Source: Bacteroidaceae bacterium (GTDB lineage: Bacteria > Bacteroidota > Bacteroidia > Bacteroidales > Bacteroidaceae). Taken from it: a DNA stretch of 33,525 bases. The DNA lies in assembly GCA_017383485.1 (NCBI GenBank), contig JAFNXM010000003.1, positions 1 to 33,525 on the forward strand, read 5' to 3'. This document shows, piece after piece, positions 23,593-30,104 of this stretch. The notes under the pieces are model-generated. The model was not told the origin of the DNA and did not search any database. It saw only the letters and a list, made by a program, of their open reading frames with translations. The position numbers were made by a program, and so were the translations under genes. The first letter of the stretch is position 1. Each line of letters opens with the position of its first letter.

Positions 23593-25077
23593 ATGAAAAA
23601 GACATTTACACTCTTATTACTCCTCTGCTTTTGCGGGATTGCTGGAGCACAAACCAAAGTCATTCTCTCAGAAGATTTTTCGAAGTTTACGGCAGGTACA
23701 GAGGAAGCGCCAGACACAGTAGCTATAAATTCCAACGATGATTATTTCCAATCTCCAGGATATTTCCAAACTTCAGGATGGCGCTGGTGGGGTAACCTCT
23801 ATCAAGCGGGTGGAATAGCTCTGTTGAAGAAAAGTACGTCCTTATCAACTCCTGAAATAGATTTAGATGGTTATTTCGAAATCAAGATGCGTGTGAAGCG
23901 CGTAAGTCCTGGAAAAGAATGGTTGGACTTTGCGTGGGATATGCCTTATGCAGGTGCTAGTGGATCTGTTGAAATCAGCGATGAATGGTCAGAAGTGAAA
24001 TTGTCGGATATTGGCTGGAGTGGAGGACTTTCACGGATTTCGATGTCTGCAAGCAATAGTGATATTTTAATTGATTGGATTGAAGTAAGTTTAACCTCAC
24101 TCAGCCAACCTCAGTTGCAGGCAGAAAGTAATTTGAAATATGATGGCTTCACCGCTTCATGGAATCCCGTCGTGGGAGCAGATGAATATATCATATCTGG
24201 TTATGCTCAAAAGACAGTAGGCGAAGATAGTATATGTGTCATTGCCGATTTGAATTTTGATAATATCAAAGATACAGGTTATACGGAAGATGCCCCTTAT
24301 GTGGAAACGTCTAAGCGCGCTTTAATATATCTGGATAATATTTGCGACAATGACTATGCTGGTTGGCAAATCTATGCGCATGTTTATATTGACGGCGCAA
24401 TTGGGCTGTCTGGTGCATTCGGGCCTGGGAATTATGGTTGGCTCAGGTCTAACTCTTACGACCTGTCTGGTATTGACGGAAAGGTGACCATGAGTTTACG
24501 CATGAAAGCACCATTAGGTCATAAAATAAATATCGATTTGCTGTCACGCACAAACACAGCTCTTCAAGATTTCTATCAAGTCGACGGCAAACGATTTGCT
24601 GGGACAGGCGAATGGGAAACCTACGAATTTACGTTTTCTGGTGGACGTGAAAAGTGTCTCTTCGATATCTCATATTATGGCTCTACCGCCTCGGATATAT
24701 TATTGCTTGATGATATACGCATCGTGCAAGAGCTTCCCGCAGGGACAGTGCGCGAACACTTTTTCTTAAACAAGGCGGTAAAGGACACCGTCCAGAACGT
24801 CGTAATCCCTACTTGCTTTTATGGTTGCCCCATCAAATATATGGTAGCTGCAAAGAAATATTTACCAGAAGCGCCACAACATTGTTGGCCTTATATCCTG
24901 AGTGATTATTCAGAGAACCGTACGCTGACGTTGCCCGGCGTACCTGATGGCATCACCGCTACTCCTTCTGAGCAAAAAGCAATAAATGCTATTTACGACC
25001 TAAGCGGACGCAAACTTACTGAAAAACCACAAAGGGGATTTTATATCCAGGGCGGACGCAAGTATATCGCACGATAA
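23593..25077 (+). CDS. Secreted multidomain protein with Prevotella-type C-terminal tail
   Basis: 494 aa with signal peptide MKKTFTLLLLLCFCGIAGAQ. Two beta-sandwich-like segments (about 25-170 and 215-385) share a pattern of SEDF or DLNFDN start, W-rich middle and ILLLDDIRIV-type strand end, like jelly-roll adhesin or carbohydrate-binding domains. Between them is a fibronectin-III-like stretch (YDGFTASWNPVVGADEYIIS). The last 30 residues (AIYDLSGRKLTE, RGFYIQGGRKYIAR) form the short C-terminal tail common on Prevotella secreted proteins, probably a type IX sorting variant. No catalytic motif is visible. It lies between two sigma/membrane cassettes and may be their target or a phase-variable surface protein. 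Confidence 0.75.
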   Translation: MKKTFTLLLLLCFCGIAGAQTKVILSEDFSKFTAGTEEAPDTVAINSNDDYFQSPGYFQTSGWRWWGNLYQAGGIALLKKSTSLSTPEIDLDGYFEIKMRVKRVSPGKEWLDFAWDMPYAGASGSVEISDEWSEVKLSDIGWSGGLSRISMSASNSDILIDWIEVSLTSLSQPQLQAESNLKYDGFTASWNPVVGADEYIISGYAQKTVGEDSICVIADLNFDNIKDTGYTEDAPYVETSKRALIYLDNICDNDYAGWQIYAHVYIDGAIGLSGAFGPGNYGWLRSNSYDLSGIDGKVTMSLRMKAPLGHKINIDLLSRTNTALQDFYQVDGKRFAGTGEWETYEFTFSGGREKCLFDISYYGSTASDILLLDDIRIVQELPAGTVREHFFLNKAVKDTVQNVVIPTCFYGCPIKYMVAAKKYLPEAPQHCWPYILSDYSENRTLTLPGVPDGITATPSEQKAINAIYDLSGRKLTEKPQRGFYIQGGRKYIAR

Positions 25078-25105
25078 GTTACCACGACAATACAACCAAC
25101 TACAT

Positions 25106-25140
25106 TGGTGCTTGATAATTTATCGGGCACCATTTTTTTT
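25106..25140 (+). terminator. Terminator after secreted-protein gene
   Basis: A 12-bp stem (25106-25117 with 25121-25132, two G-U pairs, ATT loop) is followed by eight Ts. Confidence 0.9.
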
Positions 25141-25190
25141 GCGCAAACCATCTTTAAAATATAAATCAGAAGAAAAAAATAAAAAAATTA

Positions 25191-25220
25191 TGTAGTTTTG
25201 CCATAACACCGTGCGTCTAA
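25191..25220 (+). promoter_or_regulatory. ECF-type promoter module, copy 2
   Basis: TGTAGTTTT (25191-25199), 11 nt, GTGCGTCTAA (25211-25220), identical in both blocks and spacing to the module before the first sigma gene. The 11-nt spacers differ, which argues for selection on the blocks. Confidence 0.65.
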
Positions 25221-25245
25221 CGGGTAAAATTCTAAATCAAGAACC

Positions 25246-25731
25246 ATGAAAACTACAGAAATTGCATTCGAGGAAATGCTTCGAGAGCACAAGAATACGA
25301 TATACACCGTGTGCTATATGTTCTCGAAAGACCGAGAAGAAGTCAACGACTTGTTCCAGGAGGTGGTGATCAATATCTGGAAAGGTATGCCCTCGTTTAA
25401 GGGGGAAAGCAACGTGAAGACCTGGATATGGCGCATCAGTTTCAACACCTGCATTTCGTTAGGCCGAAAGAAGAAACGCGCCGAAAAGGTTCCGCTATCG
25501 ATGGCGATCGACCTGTTCAACGACGGCAATGAAGAGACGCGGCAAATCAAGCAGCTCTATGAGCGCATACACCGTCTGCAACCCTTCGACCGCGCCATCG
25601 TTCTTTTGTGGCTCGAAGGCTTGCCCTACGACGAGATCGGCGCCATCGTTGGTATATCTACGAAGAATGTCTCGGTGCGCCTCTACCGCATCAAAGAGGA
25701 ATTAAAGAACATGTCTAATCATCAAGAATAA
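25246..25731 (+). CDS. ECF-type RNA polymerase sigma factor (copy 2)
   Basis: 161 aa, closely similar to the sigma factor at 22368. Region 2 (REHKNTIYTVCYMFSKDREE, NDLFQEVVINIWKGMPSFKG, KTWIWRISFNTC) and region 4 (RAIVLLWLEGLPYDEIGAI, ISTKNVSVRLYRIKEELKN) are nearly the same. The linker (RKKKRAEKVPLSMAIDLFND) is more diverged. It is preceded by the same promoter module and followed after 5 bp by a paralogous membrane protein gene. The close match in recognition regions suggests the two sigmas read overlapping promoter sets. Confidence 0.92.
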   Translation: MKTTEIAFEEMLREHKNTIYTVCYMFSKDREEVNDLFQEVVINIWKGMPSFKGESNVKTWIWRISFNTCISLGRKKKRAEKVPLSMAIDLFNDGNEETRQIKQLYERIHRLQPFDRAIVLLWLEGLPYDEIGAIVGISTKNVSVRLYRIKEELKNMSNHQE

Positions 25732-25736
25732 AAGCT

Positions 25737-26333
25737 ATGATTAATAACGATATAGACTCAAAGGAATTGCGCGAAATGAAAGAGCAATTGGCGCTTTTGA
25801 CACGTCAATTGGAAAAGGAGGAAATCATCAGCAAACGCATGATTCGTCAGGCGATGAAAAGCAAGGCCTATTCGCTACGCAGAGATGCCATCATCGAGGG
25901 GGTGATTTGCATCATCTTGGCTCCCCTCTATATATGGCTTGCACCACTGCTGGGTTTCTCTATCTATTTTAGTATCTTCACTGCACTTTTTTTACTCTTT
26001 GCAGCCTACTACAACTACTACATGCACAGTCAATTTGACCCCGAGAATTTCATAGATGGCAACATCGTCGAGGTACGCAAGAAGACAATTAAGCTAAAAA
26101 GGCAATACGCCAAGTGGCTTCCCCAATTTGGCATTCCATTCATCATCATATTCCTTGTATGGTTCGTTTACGATGTCACACATTACTACCAGGGCGAATT
26201 ATTAAAGGGGGTGCTTGTCGGCGGCGCAGTTGGTCTAATCATCGGGGGTATAATAGGCTTGCGACAACGATTCAAAACCCTCCGCAAAACAGACGAAATC
26301 ATTCGACAAATAGAAGAATTGGAAGAAGAATAG
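25737..26333 (+). CDS. Membrane protein paired with ECF sigma (putative anti-sigma, copy 2)
   Basis: 198 aa, paralog of the protein at 22872. The cytoplasmic N-terminus (IDSKELREMKEQLALLTRQL) is the best-conserved part, as expected if it contacts the sigma factor. Two hydrophobic segments follow (about 52-98), then a charged connector (DPENFIDGNIVEVRKKTIKL), two further membrane segments (about 128-148 and 158-176, the last glycine-rich: GGAVGLIIGGIIGL) and a Lys/Glu-rich tail. The start ATG at 25737 lies 5 bp after the sigma stop. The signal sensed and the mechanism are unknown. Confidence 0.7.
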   Translation: MINNDIDSKELREMKEQLALLTRQLEKEEIISKRMIRQAMKSKAYSLRRDAIIEGVICIILAPLYIWLAPLLGFSIYFSIFTALFLLFAAYYNYYMHSQFDPENFIDGNIVEVRKKTIKLKRQYAKWLPQFGIPFIIIFLVWFVYDVTHYYQGELLKGVLVGGAVGLIIGGIIGLRQRFKTLRKTDEIIRQIEELEEE

Positions 26334-26401
26334 TCCGTTCACACACAAATACATATCAGATTTAGCAAAAGCACTGCTTTACAATTACCATTAAACCACT
26401 T

Positions 26402-26428
26402 CGCCAGCCCAAATGGGTTGGCGTTTTC
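26402..26428 (+). terminator. Terminator after second sigma/membrane cassette
   Basis: CGCCAGCCC (26402-26410) pairs with GGGTTGGCG (26415-26423) with one G-U pair and an AAAT loop, followed by TTTTC and a T-rich stretch. Confidence 0.85.
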
Positions 26429-26519
26429 TTATTTTATATTCCTAAATGTATATATTAGCCTCGCCTATTTGGACATTGAAGGGGACTCACTTTCTACCCC
26501 TTCAACCTCCACAAAAAAA

Positions 26520-26580
26520 CATTAGACCTTTTTCAAAAAAGGTTAGACCAAATTTAAAAAAGGTTAGACTTTTTTTCAAC
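26520..26580. repeat. GGTTAGAC-family repeats, copies 3 and 4
   Basis: ATTAGACC plus a T-run is followed by two direct copies of AAAAAAGGTTAGAC (starting near 26535 and 26556), about 21 bp apart; the second runs into TTTTTTTCAAC exactly as at 9947. ACCTTTTT and AAAAAGGT can pair. The remainder of 26429-26696 shows no gene. Confidence 0.65.
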
Positions 26581-26696
26581 GAGACGTCGCAAAGTTTTCA
26601 CAGCACTTTTTTCATCAAAACGAAAACTTTTCAAAAAAAGACAATGCTAAATGAAGTTTCTCGTTACGATTAGTCAACTTTATACGTAATATTCAT

Positions 26697-26704
26697 TAAA
26701 TTTG
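26697..26704 (+). promoter_or_regulatory. Putative -7 box for the DUF5063 operon
   Basis: TAAATTTG matches TAnnTTTG and is 8 nt before the ATG at 26713, so transcription would start almost at the start codon. No clear -33 element is seen. Confidence 0.45.
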
Positions 26705-26712
26705 CACGTATT

Positions 26713-27234
26713 ATGGAACAAAGCAACAAATACATTTATTCCACCCAGGTGCTGGAGTGGATGACGATATGCACAGAGTTTTGCAAATATTTGGAAAACT
26801 GTCGCGGCGAGGAGCAGGCACGCTTCGTCGATGTGATGCGTGGTCTGCTGCCCATGCTCTACCTGAAGACTTCGCTGCTCAGCAAAGATATTGATGCCGA
26901 GGGTTACAATGAAGACAGTGTCACCGAGGAGGACTACAACTATATCCGTGCCAACGTGGCGGCGATTATGAAGGAGAAGGACGACTACCTGGATGTATTC
27001 GTGGAGGACTTCAAATATTCCGACCAAGCCGTGCTGTGCACAGTGAGCGAGAACCTGGCGGATATCTATCAGACCGTACGCAACACCGTCGAGGTGTTCC
27101 GCGAAGGGTATGAAGAGGCGATGGAAGTGGCCGTCGTGGAAGCAATAGATAGTTTTGAACACTATTGGGGACAACGCTTGCTCAATGCACTGCGTGCCCT
27201 GCACGATGCACGATACTCCGACCAATACGAATAG
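26713..27234 (+). CDS. DUF5063 domain protein
   Basis: 173 aa, acidic, mostly alpha-helical, no signal peptide. The sequence (STQVLEWMTICTEFCKYLEN, DVMRGLLPMLYLKTSLL, FEHYWGQRLLNALRALHDA) matches the small cytoplasmic DUF5063 family of Bacteroidota as I recall it. The function is unknown. It opens a compact run in which the exonuclease gene starts 3 bp later, an order often seen in Bacteroidales, so a role linked to nucleic-acid processing is a guess from context only. Confidence 0.75.
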   Translation: MEQSNKYIYSTQVLEWMTICTEFCKYLENCRGEEQARFVDVMRGLLPMLYLKTSLLSKDIDAEGYNEDSVTEEDYNYIRANVAAIMKEKDDYLDVFVEDFKYSDQAVLCTVSENLADIYQTVRNTVEVFREGYEEAMEVAVVEAIDSFEHYWGQRLLNALRALHDARYSDQYE

Positions 27235-27237
27235 GCC

Positions 27238-27876
27238 ATGCAGATCATTCCACAACGCGAACTATTCGTCAGTACCAACAAAGCACTCATCGCTACGCTG
27301 CCACGCTTCGTCTTCAGCGGCAAGATTGTCGTGATCCAATCCGAGTCGGAAGCGATACGCGCTGTCCAGGTTTTGCGTCGATCCACCTTGCTGGGCATCG
27401 ACACCGAAACGCGACCTGCGTTCAAAAAGGGAGTGACGCACAAGGTGGCTTTGCTTCAGATCTGCGATGGCAAGGTGTGTTTCCTCTTCCGCTTGAATCA
27501 AATCGGCATGCCGTCGTGCCTGGTGGAATTGCTGAGCGATCCATCGATCACGAAGGTGGGATTGTCGCTCAAGGACGACTTCCTGATGCTGCGCCATCGC
27601 AAGAAGTTCAGTCCAAACGGCTGCATAGACATACAACATTTGGTGGGCGACCTGGGCATCAAGGATATGAGCCTGCAGAAGCTCTTTGCCAACATCTTTC
27701 GCCAGAAGATTTCGAAGAATGTCCAACTGTCCAACTGGGAAGCCGACGTACTGACCGCAGCACAACAGACCTATGCCGCCACAGATGCATATGCCTGCAT
27801 TCTGCTCTACGAGGCATTGAAACTTTATAGTCGACATAAGAATTACACATTGATAGAAAACGAAAATAGACCATGA
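27238..27876 (+). CDS. 3'-5' exonuclease, DEDDy (RNase D-like) fold
   Basis: 212 aa. DEDDy motifs are visible: ExoI GIDTET with Asp55 and Glu57, ExoII in the KVGLSLKDDF stretch, and ExoIII in QTYAATDAYAC, where Tyr and Asp are four residues apart. It has only the exonuclease domain, no HRDC domain, so it resembles the stand-alone RNase D or WRN-exonuclease-like proteins common in Bacteroidota. Metal-dependent trimming of RNA or DNA 3' ends is expected. Its stop overlaps the next start by 4 bases (ATGA), which couples it to the rRNA methyltransferase gene; structured RNA processing is therefore a reasonable guess. Confidence 0.88.
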   Translation: MQIIPQRELFVSTNKALIATLPRFVFSGKIVVIQSESEAIRAVQVLRRSTLLGIDTETRPAFKKGVTHKVALLQICDGKVCFLFRLNQIGMPSCLVELLSDPSITKVGLSLKDDFLMLRHRKKFSPNGCIDIQHLVGDLGIKDMSLQKLFANIFRQKISKNVQLSNWEADVLTAAQQTYAATDAYACILLYEALKLYSRHKNYTLIENENRP

Positions 27877-29117
27877 GAAAATATCGCAAACCAGCTGCGC
27901 CGACATTGATTCACGAAGATGAAATCCGTGGCGAGCACAAGAAATTGGTACAACTCCTGCCCAAGAAGGAAGAAAGTCTGAGACGCTTTCACCCCTGGAT
28001 ATTCTCGGGTGCCATAGCGCGGATGAGCGATTCGCTGAAAGAGGGCGATTTGGTATTAGTCGTAGACAACGAGGGCGAGTTTCTGGCCTGGGGACACTAT
28101 CAAATCGGTTCGATCGCCGTACGTGTACTCTCGTTCGAAGACCGTCCCATCGACGCTGCATTTTGGGAGGAACGCATCAGCGAAGCCTACGCTTTGCGCG
28201 TCACACTGGAACTGGCTGGCGCCAATGACAATGACATGTTTCGCCTGGTGCACGGCGAAGGCGACCGCTTGCCAGGCCTGATCATCGACGTCTATGGCAA
28301 AACGGCGGTGATGCAAGCCCACTCGGTCGGCATGCATTATTGTCGTGAAGACATCGCCAAGGCTATTGTCAAGGCCTCGAAGGGTGCGATACAGAATGTC
28401 TACTACAAATCAGAAACCACCCTACCCTATAAGGCAGACCTCAAACAGGAAAACGGTTTCCTCGTTGGTGGCGACCTGGAGAATGTGGCTCGCGAATACG
28501 GCATCAAATTTCATATCGACTGGCTGGAAGGACAAAAGACAGGTTTCTTTGTCGACCAACGCGAAAACCGCAAACTGCTGGAACAATATGCTGCCGGCAA
28601 GCGCGTACTCAATATGTTCTGCTACACTGGGGGCTTCTCTGTCTATGCGATGCGAGGTGGCGCAGAATTGGTGCACTCTGTCGACGCCAGTGCCAAAGCG
28701 ATTGAACTGACCAAGGCTAATGCCGAACTCAATTTCCCAGGAGACAAGCGCCACGAAGCCTACGCTGAAGATGCGTTCAAGTTCTTGGAAAGAGCCGGCA
28801 GCGAATATGATTTGGTCGTGCTCGACCCTCCTGCCTTCGCTAAGCACAAGGATGCGCTGCGCAATGCTTTGAAGGGTTACACGCGTCTCAATGCCATCGC
28901 TTTCAAGAAGATCAAAAAGGGCGGCATCCTATTCACCTTCAGCTGTTCGCAAGCGGTCAACAAAGATCAGTTCCGTCTGGCTGTCTTCACCGCCGCTGCG
29001 CAGAGTGGCCGACACGTGCGCATCCTGCACCAATTGCATCAACCAGCCGACCACCCTATCAACATCTATCACCCCGAGGGCGAATACCTGAAAGGTCTCG
29101 TCTTACAAGTAGAATAA
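27873..29117 (+). CDS. rlmI: RlmI-like 23S rRNA (cytosine-C5) methyltransferase
   Basis: 414 aa. An N-terminal PUA-like RNA-binding domain (RRFHPWIFSGAIARM, LVLVVDNEGEFLAWG) is followed by a middle domain and a Rossmann SAM methyltransferase: GQKTGFFVDQRENR, SAM loop LNMFCYTGGFSVYA, acidic DASAKAIELTKAN, VVLDPPAFAK, and FTFSCSQ with the cysteine characteristic of m5C enzymes. These features match the RlmI group that methylates C1962 of E. coli 23S rRNA. The start overlaps the exonuclease stop; the first ~25 residues are weakly conserved and could include an alternative start. ispE follows after one base. Confidence 0.88.
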   Translation: MRKYRKPAAPTLIHEDEIRGEHKKLVQLLPKKEESLRRFHPWIFSGAIARMSDSLKEGDLVLVVDNEGEFLAWGHYQIGSIAVRVLSFEDRPIDAAFWEERISEAYALRVTLELAGANDNDMFRLVHGEGDRLPGLIIDVYGKTAVMQAHSVGMHYCREDIAKAIVKASKGAIQNVYYKSETTLPYKADLKQENGFLVGGDLENVAREYGIKFHIDWLEGQKTGFFVDQRENRKLLEQYAAGKRVLNMFCYTGGFSVYAMRGGAELVHSVDASAKAIELTKANAELNFPGDKRHEAYAEDAFKFLERAGSEYDLVVLDPPAFAKHKDALRNALKGYTRLNAIAFKKIKKGGILFTFSCSQAVNKDQFRLAVFTAAAQSGRHVRILHQLHQPADHPINIYHPEGEYLKGLVLQVE

Positions 29118-29118
29118 T

Positions 29119-29949
29119 ATGGAAACGAAAGAAACTTTCCCTATTGCGAAGATCAACATCGGACTTTATGTGACGCGCCGCAGAGAGGATGGCTACCATG
29201 ATTTGGAAACGATCTTCTACCCCATTCCTCTGCACGACAACCTGAGTATTTCTTCGCTCAAGATGAGTGATGCGCCCTATCAACTGCAAACGGCGGGGCA
29301 CAAGATCGAGGGCAATTCTGAGGGCAACCTGATCGTCAAGGTGTACAAGCAACTGGCTGAGGAATTCGACCTACCCGCGCTGGATATTTACCTATATAAG
29401 CGCATTCCAATAGGTGCTGGTCTGGGCGGTGGCAGTAGTGACGCGGCGGCGATGATTAAGCTACTGAATGAGACCTTTGACCTTGGTCTGAGCACAGCGG
29501 ACATGGAGCGTAGAGTAGCACGCCTGGGGGCCGATTGTGCCTTCTTCGTACAGGGCAAACCTGCTTTTGCCACTGGCATCGGTGATATCCTAACTCCCAT
29601 CGAACTTTCGCTCAGCGGTATGCATTTGGTATTGGTAAAGCCTGACATCTTCGTTTCTACCAAGGAAGCCTACGGCGGCATTGTTCCAGCTACTCCCGAG
29701 CACGATCTGCTCGAGTCAATCAAGGCACCGATTGCAGAGTGGCGCCACACCGTGAGCAATGATTTCGAGAAGAACGTATTCCGCCTGTACCCCGAGATTG
29801 CGGCCATCAAGCAAACACTCTACGACATGGGCGCCGTGTATGCGTCGATGAGCGGTAGCGGCAGCACCGTATTTGCTCTATTCCAGCATGCTGTAGAAGA
29901 AGCAGAGCGCGTATTTGACGACTGCTTCGTGTGGCAAAGCAAACTATAG
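29119..29949 (+). CDS. ispE: 4-diphosphocytidyl-2-C-methyl-D-erythritol kinase
   Basis: 276 aa. It phosphorylates CDP-methylerythritol in the MEP pathway of isoprenoid synthesis. The GHMP-kinase features are present: AKINIGLYV with Lys11, RREDGYHDLETIFYP, the ATP loop PIGAGLGGGSSDAAAM (residues 97-112), GADCAFF with Asp139 and the C-terminal MSGSGSTVFALF. Length is normal. It follows the RlmI-like gene after one base. No terminator follows; a 9-bp tandem repeat lies between it and the hexosaminidase gene, and that repeat is open in a different frame. Confidence 0.95.
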   Translation: METKETFPIAKINIGLYVTRRREDGYHDLETIFYPIPLHDNLSISSLKMSDAPYQLQTAGHKIEGNSEGNLIVKVYKQLAEEFDLPALDIYLYKRIPIGAGLGGGSSDAAAMIKLLNETFDLGLSTADMERRVARLGADCAFFVQGKPAFATGIGDILTPIELSLSGMHLVLVKPDIFVSTKEAYGGIVPATPEHDLLESIKAPIAEWRHTVSNDFEKNVFRLYPEIAAIKQTLYDMGAVYASMSGSGSTVFALFQHAVEEAERVFDDCFVWQSKL

Positions 29950-29956
29950 GAGATAA

Positions 29957-30059
29957 TTCTGAGGACTCTGAGGACTCTGAGGACTCTGAAGACTCCGAGA
30001 ACTCCGAGCAATCCGAGGATTCCGAGGATTCTGAGGATTCTGAGCACTCCGACCGCTCC
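29957..30059 (+). repeat. 9-bp tandem repeat (about 11 units) after ispE
   Basis: Units of the form CTGAGGACT recur about eleven times with drift toward CCGAGGATT. In the frame starting at 29958 they read Ser-Glu-Asp repeatedly, and most differences (TCT/TCC, GAC/GAT, GAG/GAA) fall at third positions. This frame is one base off the ispE frame and ends at a TAA near 30087. On the minus strand it forms a Leu/Arg-rich shadow frame. Confidence 0.8.
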
Positions 30060-30104
30060 GCCCCCTTCCTCCCCCTCCGTAAAACCTAAAACTCTATATT
30101 CATT

